This document shows positions 7,340 through 14,502 of a stretch of DNA of 25,725 bases, piece by piece. The translations under genes and the position numbers were made by a program. The notes below the pieces were generated by a model, which was not told the origin of the DNA, searched no databases, and saw only the letters and a program-made list of their open reading frames with translations. The stretch lies in contig CAKZLR010000023.1 of NCBI GenBank assembly GCA_937127165.1, positions 1-25,725 on the forward strand, in the 5' to 3' direction. Origin of the DNA: an uncultured Candidatus Peregrinibacteria bacterium. Lineage in GTDB: Bacteria > Patescibacteriota > JACMRA01. Position 1 is the stretch's first letter. The number at the start of each line of letters is the position of its first letter.

Positions 7340-7702
7340 CTTTTTAGTCTTATCCTTTTCTTTGGAAAAGGATCACCAGAAAGTGGTAGTCGCGGTGAGG
7401 GAGAAAATATTAACGGTGAGGGAGAAAATATTGATTATTTTCCAGATGATGCACAGAAAGAACTTGAGAAACTAGTAAGACAGGAAAACCTTCAAATAGG
7501 TAAAGAGTATACTGTATATTCTTTTGAAGAAGGTCGTGATGTACACGTTATCTATATTGGATTAACTAAGTGCGAAGAAGAGTGCGAAGAAATGAAATTG
7601 TATTTGTATTGTTTCGCCAGAGTGAATAGTGATGGTAAAATCGGGACGACTGCGAGTGTATTGATTAGGGGGGATGACAAGGGAGATGACATAAATCGGT
7701 AA
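7340..7702 (+). pseudogene. Coding-like ORF without a start codon, possibly broken
   Basis: One frame is open from 7340, just after a TAA at 7337-7339, to a TAA at 7700-7702, 121 codons. The first codons are hydrophobic (LFSLILFFG), as in a signal or anchor segment. The sequence then becomes acidic and hydrophilic (GEGENINGEGENID, then KEYTVYSFEEGRDVHVIYIG), with a cysteine pair in TKCEEECEEM. There is no ATG, GTG or TTG before the internal ATG in EEMKLYLYC, so a normal start is lost. A one-base frameshift near 7366-7371 (AAAAGG) would join it to an upstream hydrophobic frame that begins with ATT. A promoter lies 26 bases upstream. Family unknown. Either a recently broken gene or one with a rare start codon. 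Confidence 0.5.
7394..7435 (+). repeat. 21-bp in-frame tandem duplication
   Basis: A 21-bp unit at 7394-7414 is repeated at 7415-7435 with differences only in the last codon (AAC versus GAT). It encodes GEGENIN then GEGENID, so the frame is kept. Confidence 0.85.
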
Positions 7703-7802
7703 TAAGACAACAATACAACGGTATCATAACTGTATATAACTAAGGATCCTTGCAAAATATAGCAAGAAAGATAAGAGATTTTATTTATTCAACCATTTGA
7801 CC

Positions 7803-7837
7803 ATTTCTTACTTTTACTTGATAGGTGAGTAAGAAAT
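7803..7837 (+). promoter_or_regulatory. Hairpin enclosing the mnmA ribosome binding site
   Basis: ATTTCTTACT (7803-7812) is perfectly complementary to AGTAAGAAAT (7828-7837), which abuts the ATG at 7838. The 15-base loop contains AGGTG (7823-7827), the ribosome binding site, 10 bases before the start codon. The fold could limit or tune translation initiation. Confidence 0.55.
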
Positions 7838-8902
7838 ATGGCTAAGGTGTTTGTAATGATGAGCGGAGGGGTGGACTCTTCGGTGGCCTGTGGAGTTTTG
7901 GTGCAAGCTGGATATGAAGTTGTGGGAGTGTTTATGAAATGTTGGTCTTTAGAATCACTGAGGCAGATGAACTTGCCAGATAGCTTGTATGGTTGTTTTT
8001 GGGAGGATGATTTGCAAGATGCTAGTTTGGTTGCTAAAAAACTTGGTGTACCTTTTGAAGTTTGGGATTTCGAAAAAGAGTATAAAGAGAAAGTAGTAGA
8101 GTATATGATTCAAGAATACCAAAACGGCAGAACTCCTAATCCGGATGTAATGTGTAATGGTCAAATCAAGTTTGGCATTTTTTATAAGACTGCTACCAAT
8201 AAGGGGGCTGACTTTGTAGCTACTGGTCACTATGCTAGAGTGAAAAACAATCAAATTTGGCGAGCTTTAGACAAAAATAAAGATCAAACTTATTTTTTAT
8301 GGCAGATTCAAGCCAATCAGATACCTAAAATCCTATTTCCAATAGGAGAATTTAGAACCAAAACAGAAGTTCGCCAGAAAGCTAAAGAGTTCGGATTGGT
8401 AACTTCTACCAAACCAGACTCTCAAGGTTTATGTTTTGTTGGTCATACTCCCTTAAGAGAACTTTTGTTAAGTAGTTTAGGACGAAAAGAAGGTGATATT
8501 TTGAACATCGAAAATGGTGAACTATTAGGCAAACACCCAGGAGCTTTTTTGTACACCATCGGTCAGAGAAAAAAATTAGGATTGAGCGGCGGTCCGTGGT
8601 TTGTCTCTAAAATTGATATAGAGGCTAACCAAGTTTGGGTAACTCATAGCAAAAACCAAACTCCACTGTATAGCCGTGAGCTAGTAGCTAAAGAACTTAA
8701 CTGGCAAATACCACCTAGTTCCAATCATTTTAGGTGTACTGCTCAAATTAGATATCGACAGATAGCAATTGCTTGTGAAGTTTTTTTATCAGAAGAACAA
8801 GCACGGATAATTTTTGACAAACCAGTAAGAGCCATCACCAGTGGACAGAGTATTGTTTTTTATGATAACCAAGTTTTACTTGGAGGTGGAGTGATTGTAT
8901 AG
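7838..8902 (+). CDS. mnmA: tRNA-specific 2-thiouridylase MnmA
   Basis: Puts sulfur on C2 of the wobble uridine U34 in tRNA for Lys, Glu and Gln, using ATP and a persulfide relay in the cytoplasm. 354 residues, normal length. The PP-loop SGGVDSS is at residues 9-15. The two active cysteines are Cys106 (NPDVMCNGQIKFG) and Cys199 (SQGLCFVG). ATGHYAR (128-134) and DQTYFLWQ (149-156) are family signatures, and the C-terminal beta-barrel tRNA-binding domain is present (QIRYRQ region). The start is fixed by AGGTG 10 bases upstream, one of the few clear Shine-Dalgarno sites here. It stands alone; the cysteine desulfurase that supplies sulfur is not in the window. Confidence 0.96.
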   Translation: MAKVFVMMSGGVDSSVACGVLVQAGYEVVGVFMKCWSLESLRQMNLPDSLYGCFWEDDLQDASLVAKKLGVPFEVWDFEKEYKEKVVEYMIQEYQNGRTPNPDVMCNGQIKFGIFYKTATNKGADFVATGHYARVKNNQIWRALDKNKDQTYFLWQIQANQIPKILFPIGEFRTKTEVRQKAKEFGLVTSTKPDSQGLCFVGHTPLRELLLSSLGRKEGDILNIENGELLGKHPGAFLYTIGQRKKLGLSGGPWFVSKIDIEANQVWVTHSKNQTPLYSRELVAKELNWQIPPSSNHFRCTAQIRYRQIAIACEVFLSEEQARIIFDKPVRAITSGQSIVFYDNQVLLGGGVIV

Positions 8903-8930
8903 ATAAAAATAAGTTCAAAAAGGACGTAAC

Positions 8931-8946
8931 CCTAAACTAATTTAGG
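8931..8946. terminator. Hairpin after mnmA
   Basis: CCTAAA-CTAA-TTTAGG, a perfect 6-bp stem 29 bases after the mnmA stop, without a clean T run. A second hairpin follows at 9051-9065. Confidence 0.4.
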
Positions 8947-9050
8947 TACTAACGGTTTAAAATTTTTTGAGGTGAAATCGAGAAAACAATTGATATGTTT
9001 GGAAAATAAAATTGTGTGTGAAACTAACTTGAAATATACTTTGCCCCTAG

Positions 9051-9070
9051 ACTAAACTATTTAGTTTTTG
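9051..9070 (+). terminator. Rho-independent terminator between convergent genes
   Basis: ACTAAA-CTA-TTTAGT (9051-9065) followed by TTTTTG. Placed between mnmA (+) and ldhA (-), with the T run on the mnmA side. Confidence 0.5.
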
Positions 9071-9120
9071 TCTCATCTAAAATTTTAGAATAACTAATTT
9101 ATTTTAACCAATTAATTTTT

Positions 9121-10164
9121 TCACTCAACTAAATTTTGAACAACACCTGCAAACTTGAACTTGGCAATATTATCTATCGTAGTCTGTGCAATGGCTGTGA
9201 GCGCCTCTTTGGTAAAATAAGCTTGGTGTGAAGTTAAGATAACATTGTTAAAGAGAAGTAATTGAGCTAAAACCGGATCTCGCACAACCTCGTTGGAAAG
9301 GTCGTTAAAAAAATATTCCTTTTCAAATTCATAAACATCCAACCCCGCTGCTTGAACTTTGCCAGACTTTATAGCTTCAACTAAAGCCTCACCATCAATT
9401 AAACCCCCACGAGAAGTGTTGAGAATAATCACCCCATCTTTCATCTTATCAAAAGCAGATTTATTTAGGAGGTGGTAAGTTTCGGGAAACAGTGGGCAAT
9501 GTAAAGTGATAACATCTGACTCGGTATAAATTGTGTCTAGCTCAACATATTTCGAATTAATTTTGTTAGCTAACTCCTGATTTTGATATTTGTCATAAAG
9601 TAGTACTTGCATTCCAAAACCGTGAAAAATTTCCGCTACAATACTACCTATTTTACCAGTTCCTATAATTCCAGCAGTTTTACCAAAAAGATCAAATCCC
9701 AGTAAACCCTCTAAACTATAATTATTATCTCTGGTTCGTTCATAAGCCCGGTGAATTTTGCGGTTTAGTGATAATAGTAGAGCAACAGTGTGTTCAGCCA
9801 CACTGTGGGGTGAATAGGCTGGTACCCTAAATACTTTGATACCAATGGATTTGGCATACTCGTAATCCACATTATCATATCCTGCACACCTTAAAGCTAC
9901 CACATCAATGCCAATTTTTTGTAGATTATCCAAAATAATTCTGTCTACTACATCATTTACAAACACACAAACAGCTTGAGCTCCAACAGCTTTTTCTAGG
10001 GTGTGTAAACTAATTTTTTCTTTGACATAAATAGCATTCAACTTATCGGAATGAGTTTGGTTAAAAGAATAAATTTCTTGATCAAAAAAATTAATGTCAT
10101 AGCTTTTAGAGTCGAAAAAGACAATGTTAATTGTATTTGAGTCGGTATTCTGGGAAAAAGGCAT
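9121..10164 (-). CDS. ldhA: D-lactate dehydrogenase (D-2-hydroxyacid dehydrogenase family)
   Basis: Reduces pyruvate to D-lactate with NADH, a usual end step of fermentation in these small genomes. 347 residues. The N-terminal substrate domain begins NIVFFDSKSYDINFF, typical of LdhA. AGYDNVD (94-100) and PAYSPHSVAEHTVALLL are family blocks. The NAD fold has GTGKIG (168-173) and Asp191 as NAD-selecting acid. Catalytic residues: Arg252 in NTSRGGLID, Glu281 after LDVYEF, and His313 in TSHQAYFT. The long DVYEFEKEYFF segment marks D-LDH rather than phosphoglycerate dehydrogenase. It has about ten extra residues before the usual start and no internal ATG. It lies 43 bases downstream of the 10208 gene and may share its transcript. 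Confidence 0.92.
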   Translation of the reverse strand: MPFSQNTDSNTINIVFFDSKSYDINFFDQEIYSFNQTHSDKLNAIYVKEKISLHTLEKAVGAQAVCVFVNDVVDRIILDNLQKIGIDVVALRCAGYDNVDYEYAKSIGIKVFRVPAYSPHSVAEHTVALLLSLNRKIHRAYERTRDNNYSLEGLLGFDLFGKTAGIIGTGKIGSIVAEIFHGFGMQVLLYDKYQNQELANKINSKYVELDTIYTESDVITLHCPLFPETYHLLNKSAFDKMKDGVIILNTSRGGLIDGEALVEAIKSGKVQAAGLDVYEFEKEYFFNDLSNEVVRDPVLAQLLLFNNVILTSHQAYFTKEALTAIAQTTIDNIAKFKFAGVVQNLVE

Positions 10165-10207
10165 AATTTGAAGAAAAATAATTTTACCAAGATTAAATAA
10201 TGAAAAA

Positions 10208-10999
10208 CTAAATAAACAGTAGATCTCTATTTTGATTTATGTTTATATATCTAACCAATTTCAACCTAACAAACTCTCCGTCTTGACTAACCCCCCAAAG
10301 CTCAACCTCACCATTAAGAATGATTTTGATCTCTTGTTTATGAAAGATATCATTTTTCTTACAAATTTCTTCTGATTTTGCACAGAAAATCAAACTCCAA
10401 TAGCCATCATAATCAGTTGGTGAGATTATGGCTGCTTCTTGGGTATAACCCAAACTCACTTGCAGGTTCTCAGAACTAATTTGTGTCCGATAACTTCCCA
10501 ATTGCAGGTTTCGAGACCTAAGAGTGAGGGGTGCAACTGAACTGTTTATTATAGATCTATCTATTTCCTGCCAATCAAAAAAATACGTGGTTTTGCGATT
10601 TACGAATAAATCTATACTTGGTTGAATTAAAATACTTGCAGCTAAATTAGCCCACTTTGGATTTTTATAAAAATAATCATATGTGTTCAATCTTACAAAA
10701 TACAAAACTATAGCAATCCCTATATATACTACTAATGAAGATAAAAATAACTTAGAAAAAAACCCGATTCTTTGATTTTTTCTGCTTTTTTTAAGCTCAA
10801 ACCTAATTGCCTGAAAGTCGTGTTTTTGTTGATTTCCGGTAAAATACCCGTGCTCAGGAATTTCCGAATGCGCCTGCGCCGCGTGCCGTTGCTTAGACCG
10901 ACTGGATAAACCCGATTTTCCTTCTAAAGAAGTAGCCGTTTCTGTTAAAAATTCTTCTTCAGAAACTCGGTTTACAGACTGATTTTTGGTGTTGTTCAT
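10208..10999 (-). CDS. Single-pass membrane protein of unknown function
   Basis: 263 residues, no recognised family. A hydrophilic N-terminal region of about 80 residues, with KSRKNQR just before the membrane, is followed by one TM helix at about 84-103 (LFLSSLVVYIGIAIVLYFV) and an outer part of about 160 residues with beta character. That part carries two close cysteines (FCAKSEEICKKN) that could pair. The positive-inside rule puts the N terminus in the cytoplasm. Its start is 152 bases downstream of enolase's stop and its stop is 43 bases before ldhA. The arrangement is co-directional with two glycolysis genes, but nothing suggests an enzymatic role. Confidence 0.6.
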   Translation of the reverse strand: MNNTKNQSVNRVSEEEFLTETATSLEGKSGLSSRSKQRHAAQAHSEIPEHGYFTGNQQKHDFQAIRFELKKSRKNQRIGFFSKLFLSSLVVYIGIAIVLYFVRLNTYDYFYKNPKWANLAASILIQPSIDLFVNRKTTYFFDWQEIDRSIINSSVAPLTLRSRNLQLGSYRTQISSENLQVSLGYTQEAAIISPTDYDGYWSLIFCAKSEEICKKNDIFHKQEIKIILNGEVELWGVSQDGEFVRLKLVRYININQNRDLLFI

Positions 11000-11151
11000 T
11001 AGTTACTTGATTTTTGTTTGTGAGTTAGTTTTGTTATAAGTTTGCTATAAATAAAACATATCTTGTTTTACTAAACGGTTTCTAAAAAAAATTTTTAAAA
11101 ACGATAAAATCTTATTTCTTTTTTGATTAGGGAAAGTCCATATAGGTACAA

Positions 11152-12465
11152 TTATCTTAAACTGTGATAAATTTCTAAGAGTCTGTTGTATTTAGCCACT
11201 CTTTCACCTCTAGCTGGAGCACCTAATTTAATAAACTCACTTTGAGCAGCAAAAGCAAGATCGGACATAAAATCATCTGTAGTTTCACCACTTCGATGAC
11301 TGACAACCGTTATATACTGATGGTCTTTAGCTTTGTTAATCATTGTACAGGTTTCGGAAACACTACCAATTTGGTTCAGTTTTATCAAAACTCCGTTGGC
11401 AATTTTGTTTTGCAGACCAACTTTTTCAAATCTCTCTGGGTTAGTTACAAACAAATCATCTCCAATTAAATGAGTTTTTTTGCCTAACATTTCGGTCATT
11501 ACTTGCCAACCTAAAATGTCATCCTCGCTAAAACCATCCTCAATAGATATAAGTGGATAATTATCCACTAATTTTTTATACAACTCAGTTAAAGTAGTTT
11601 GGTTAAACTCTTGATTATCGACTATGTAAATATTTTTCTCTGGAACGAAAAACTCGTTTGCTGCAGCATCCAAAGCCAGTTCACAATTAATCTGACTATA
11701 ACCACTCTGGACTATAGCATCCATCAAATAGTCCAACACTCTTTCTGTTGGTATTTTAGAGGAATCTTGAAAATAGTTTTCATTGTTTTTACCATCTGTA
11801 GAATCGTTAAAACTAGAAGCAAATCCGCCTTCATCTCCCAAAGCAGTACTTTTACCACTTGCGTGTAAAATTTTTTTGAGGCTATGATATATTTCTGAAG
11901 CTATCTGCACATCTTTTAAAATGTTACCACTATTTGGTACTATCATAAATTCTTGAATACTGATTCCGTTATCCGCATGTTTACCTCCGTTTAATACATT
12001 ACACATTAACCTTGGGAACCTTGGAGTAGCTGGCAAGGTGCTAAAGTAAAGCCTTCTTAAATATTGCCAAAGTTCCAAACCTGCCATCTTAGCAAAAGCA
12101 CGATGAACTGCCATCGATACAGCTAAAATTGCATTCGCTCCAAGTTGACTTTTATTACCAGAAGTATCCAAACTGAGAATTAAATTATCTACATCTAACG
12201 CTGATGTAAATTCCTTGTTCAATACTTTTTCTAAAATGATCGTATTAATGTTGTTAATAGCTTTTTGAACTCCTTTACCATGAAAATCTTTATCACCATC
12301 TCTCATTTCCAAAGCTTCATATGTACCAGTAGAAGCACCGCTGGGCACACTAGCCTTGGCACTAATTTTTTTACCGTTCTGATCGAGTACAGCTATACAG
12401 TTAACAGTTGGCAGACCCCGGGAATCTAATATCCAACTAGCTTGCAAATCAACAATATAAGCCAT
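11152..12465 (-). CDS. eno: Enolase
   Basis: Converts 2-phosphoglycerate to phosphoenolpyruvate in glycolysis; cytoplasmic, Mg-dependent. 437 residues, full length. Conserved elements: DSRGLPTV near the start, the mobile loop PSGASTGTYEA (41-51), catalytic Glu212 (GDEGGF), Mg ligands Asp266 (LALDAA), Glu309 (SIEDGF) and Asp336 (IGDDLFVT), catalytic Lys362 in the signature LIKLNQIGSVSET, and SHRSGETTDDF (389-399) with the substrate-binding His390. It starts with an ATG 384 bases from the divergent hsp20 gene. The spacer has palindromes that could affect either gene. With ldhA just downstream it suggests a sugar-to-lactate fermentation route. Confidence 0.97.
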   Translation of the reverse strand: MAYIVDLQASWILDSRGLPTVNCIAVLDQNGKKISAKASVPSGASTGTYEALEMRDGDKDFHGKGVQKAINNINTIILEKVLNKEFTSALDVDNLILSLDTSGNKSQLGANAILAVSMAVHRAFAKMAGLELWQYLRRLYFSTLPATPRFPRLMCNVLNGGKHADNGISIQEFMIVPNSGNILKDVQIASEIYHSLKKILHASGKSTALGDEGGFASSFNDSTDGKNNENYFQDSSKIPTERVLDYLMDAIVQSGYSQINCELALDAAANEFFVPEKNIYIVDNQEFNQTTLTELYKKLVDNYPLISIEDGFSEDDILGWQVMTEMLGKKTHLIGDDLFVTNPERFEKVGLQNKIANGVLIKLNQIGSVSETCTMINKAKDHQYITVVSHRSGETTDDFMSDLAFAAQSEFIKLGAPARGERVAKYNRLLEIYHSLR

Positions 12466-12512
12466 AGTAGTTTTATTTTGATTTTATTTTGTATTAAAAA
12501 ACTAATAAGTAA

Positions 12513-12536
12513 AAACTCTCTTCAAGAGAAGAGTTT
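12513..12536. repeat. Hairpin in the enolase leader
   Basis: AAACTC at 12513-12518 pairs with GAGTTT at 12531-12536, and the inner bases extend the stem with a small bulge. On the minus strand it lies about 50 bases before the enolase ATG, in the presumed 5' leader. Confidence 0.5.
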
Positions 12537-12638
12537 ATTGTAATAAAAATGTCAAGATTGTACTTGCAAGCTTTACAAAATCTAGTTTACGAAATAATTA
12601 TTATTCAGCATGGTGTTATGCGACCACATCAGACTGCT

Positions 12639-12657
12639 ATTCTGAAACATTCAGAAT
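12639..12657. promoter_or_regulatory. 8-bp palindrome, possible operator
   Basis: ATTCTGAA-ACA-TTCAGAAT is a perfect dyad in the divergent eno/hsp20 spacer, 12 bases from the CIRCE-like site. No known regulator is assigned. Confidence 0.5.
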
Positions 12658-12668
12658 TTAATAGTATT

Positions 12669-12695
12669 TTAGCAAATTATAATTTTAGTTGCTAA
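12669..12695. promoter_or_regulatory. CIRCE-like inverted repeat
   Basis: TTAGCA at 12669-12674 and TGCTAA at 12690-12695, 15 bases apart. This is the same outer half-site and spacing as the HrcA operator CIRCE (TTAGCACTC-N9-GAGTGCTAA). The three inner bases of each arm differ, and the spacer carries TATAAT. A degenerate HrcA site upstream of a small heat-shock gene is plausible but unproven. Confidence 0.5.
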
Positions 12696-12758
12696 TTTTG
12701 ATATTTCCTATTCGTCTAGATTTAATAAGAACTAAAGGTTAAAAGTAAAAATTCATAT

Positions 12759-12788
12759 TTGACAAAATTTAAAAATTTTTATTATCCT
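12759..12788 (+). promoter_or_regulatory. hsp20 promoter candidate
   Basis: TTGACA at 12759-12764 and TATCCT at 12783-12788, 18 bases apart. Transcription would start near 12796, just before the palindrome at 12801. Confidence 0.5.
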
Positions 12789-12800
12789 ATCCGATGCTTT

Positions 12801-12818
12801 TTAGCAAAACCTTGCTAA
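12801..12818. promoter_or_regulatory. Palindrome at the hsp20 transcription start
   Basis: TTAGCAA-AACC-TTGCTAA, a perfect 7-bp dyad using the same half-sites as the CIRCE-like element at 12669 but with a 4-base spacer. Its place just after the -10 suits an operator or a 5' hairpin. Confidence 0.55.
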
Positions 12819-12849
12819 TTAATAAAAACTAAACTAATTTCAACTTCCT

Positions 12850-13269
12850 ATGTCCACAAATCTACTATCTTTAATAGATCAATTCTTCGACGAAGGTATT
12901 CGTCCAATTGCTTACACACTTGGTAGACCGATTACAAATTCTCCAGCCCTAAATATAAAAGAGCGTGAAGATCATTATGAGGTGAGTTTGGCTGTACCCG
13001 GCATAGATCCTCAAAAAGTCAAAGTAGAAATAAAAGAAAATATTTTGACTATCTCGTTTGAGGATAAAAAAGAAGAAATTAATAAAGATGGTGATATGAT
13101 TAGGCAAGAATATCATGAATATGTTAGCTTTAGTCGATCTTTGTCACTACCTAAGACTGTTGACAGTAATAGTATTAAGGCAAAATATAATAGAGGTATT
13201 CTAACTATCAACATCACCAAAATACCGGAAGCCCAACCAAAAACAATCAATGTAGAGGTAGAGGAATAG
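12850..13269 (+). CDS. Small heat-shock protein, Hsp20 family
   Basis: An ATP-independent holdase chaperone that keeps unfolding proteins soluble. 139 residues. The alpha-crystallin domain spans about 34-128: it opens with PALNIKEREDHYEVSLAVPGI, and the closing strand has YNRGILTINI, the A-x-x-x-G-x-L/I-type signature. The short N-terminal arm (MSTNLLSLIDQFFDEGI) and the C-terminal tail with TINVEV (an I-x-V anchor) support oligomer assembly. A promoter and a dyad lie just upstream and a strong terminator follows, so it is a single-gene unit likely induced by heat or stress. Confidence 0.93.
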   Translation: MSTNLLSLIDQFFDEGIRPIAYTLGRPITNSPALNIKEREDHYEVSLAVPGIDPQKVKVEIKENILTISFEDKKEEINKDGDMIRQEYHEYVSFSRSLSLPKTVDSNSIKAKYNRGILTINITKIPEAQPKTINVEVEE

Positions 13270-13299
13270 TTTCTTATTTTTTCTTTCTATCTCTCTATT

Positions 13300-13326
13300 T
13301 AGGCCCCTCAGTGGGGGCCTATTTTT
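13300..13326 (+). terminator. Rho-independent terminator of hsp20
   Basis: TAGGCCCC-TCAGTG-GGGGCCTA (13300-13321) followed by TTTTTG. An 8-bp GC-rich stem, 30 bases after the hsp20 stop. Confidence 0.9.
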
Positions 13327-13592
13327 GTAATATTAACTGTCCAGCAAAAAATAATAATAACAATAATAAATTAATAATGATAATGATGGAAAATAAGTCA
13401 CAGAAAGTGTAATTAAATAAAAGTTTCTTAATAAGCCTCTTACGTTATTCAAAAAGCTAAACTTGAACCTAAAAATTCAAAACATTTTAAACAATAATCA
13501 AAATTAGTTTTGGTTTTGATATACCCTTAATGCTTCAACGTTTTTAACGAGATTTCTATATTTTAGAATTCCTAAATCAAAATTTTTTGTAA
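13327..13592. other. AT-rich spacer with a triplet-rich stretch
   Basis: Around 13346-13389 the sequence is an imperfect run of AAT/ATA/ATG triplets. The rest shows no ORF or clear promoter. Confidence 0.45.
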
Positions 13593-13613
13593 AAAACTAA
13601 CAATATAAACTGT

Positions 13614-14345
13614 TTGCAAAACATATACATTGATCAGGGTAAAATAGTGTTAATAACCTATTTTGACAAAATATTTAGAATAATTTCTACTTTGACAGTG
13701 GCATTGTCAACATTCCAAAACGACCAATCAATATGGGATACCAAAGGTCTACCTAAACCAATTCAAGAAAATGAAAATATAATTTTTGTGGTCAGGGAAG
13801 ACCTCGTTTTGGTTATGTTTAAATTTTTGCAATTATTGATAGTATTTTTGGGCTTACTCCTTGTTAGGACAATTTTAGTTGGTTTTGTAGATACTTTTTG
13901 GATGGCTCTTTATGATTTGTTCTTTTTTAGTATGAATGCTTTACTTATTCTTTATTTTACCCTCTACTTTCACAACTACTACTTATCCATGCAAATAGTG
14001 ACTAATTTAAGAGTAATAGACATTGAACAAAACGGTTTATTCACTAGAAAGTCTAACCAGTTAGCAGTTAAGAATATAGAAAATGTAACTTATAAACAAA
14101 ACGGACTGCTAGCTTCAATTTTTAATTATGGAGATGTAATTATAGAAACTGCTGGCGAGCACGATCCAAGTAAACAAGACGGGGGTTTTATTTTTAATAA
14201 TGTTCCTAAACCTGCTGAGATAGTTGAAAAGCTTAAAACTATCAGCTTAAATGATAGAATTCTCTTCGCTAACATTTCAGCGGGAATCAATGCTCAAGCA
14301 ATGAAAGAAATTATAAACAGAAGATTAACTAATAATAATGATTAA
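13614..14345 (+). CDS. Membrane protein with bacterial PH domain
   Basis: 243 residues from a TTG at 13614. That is the only usual start codon after the in-frame stop at 13590, since the first ATG comes at codon 68, inside the first TM helix. Layout: N-terminal tail, then ENIIFVVREDLVLVMFKF (about 54-71), two TM helices (about 66-90 and 98-120), and a C-terminal PH-like domain (about 123-215) containing VTNLRVIDIEQNGLF, a pattern of the YdbS/DUF304 (bPH2) group. Such proteins are membrane-anchored with the PH domain in the cytoplasm; their function is not established. It stands alone and ends in a hairpin with a T run at 14395-14418. Confidence 0.72.
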   Translation: MQNIYIDQGKIVLITYFDKIFRIISTLTVALSTFQNDQSIWDTKGLPKPIQENENIIFVVREDLVLVMFKFLQLLIVFLGLLLVRTILVGFVDTFWMALYDLFFFSMNALLILYFTLYFHNYYLSMQIVTNLRVIDIEQNGLFTRKSNQLAVKNIENVTYKQNGLLASIFNYGDVIIETAGEHDPSKQDGGFIFNNVPKPAEIVEKLKTISLNDRILFANISAGINAQAMKEIINRRLTNNND

Positions 14346-14394
14346 TAAACAAAACTAAGTTCATCTGTTGTTGTAGAATGTAAAACAATGATTG

Positions 14395-14418
14395 AACAGC
14401 TTTTAAAAACTGTTTTTT
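14395..14418 (+). terminator. Rho-independent terminator of the PH-domain gene
   Basis: AACAG at 14395-14399 pairs with CTGTT at 14410-14414 around a TTTTAAAA inner palindrome, then TTTT. Confidence 0.65.
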
Positions 14419-14466
14419 AGTTTAGGGAGTGCTTCATAAATATTATCTTTTACTAGCCTAATATCG

Positions 14467-14496
14467 TATCAATCTTCCTAGAAGTCGGTATTGATA
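14467..14496. repeat. Nested inverted repeat at the recJ 3' side
   Basis: TATCAAT (14467-14473) pairs with ATTGATA (14490-14496), enclosing CTTC-CTA-GAAG (14474-14484). It lies just past the recJ stop. No T run follows on the minus strand, so a terminator role is uncertain. Confidence 0.6.
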
Positions 14497-14502
14497 TTGT
14501 CA

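Noticed and set aside
7552..8254. Minus-strand ORFs at 7552-7755 and 7955-8254
   Set aside because: They are antisense to the start-less ORF and to mnmA, with no supporting features.
11242..11868. Plus-strand ORFs opposite enolase
   Set aside because: Enolase is certain in this place; the antisense peptides show no domain or signal.
13346..13389. AAT/ATG triplet run as a microsatellite or origin element
   Set aside because: Imperfect low-complexity DNA in an AT-rich genome; no DnaA-box cluster or phase pattern was seen.
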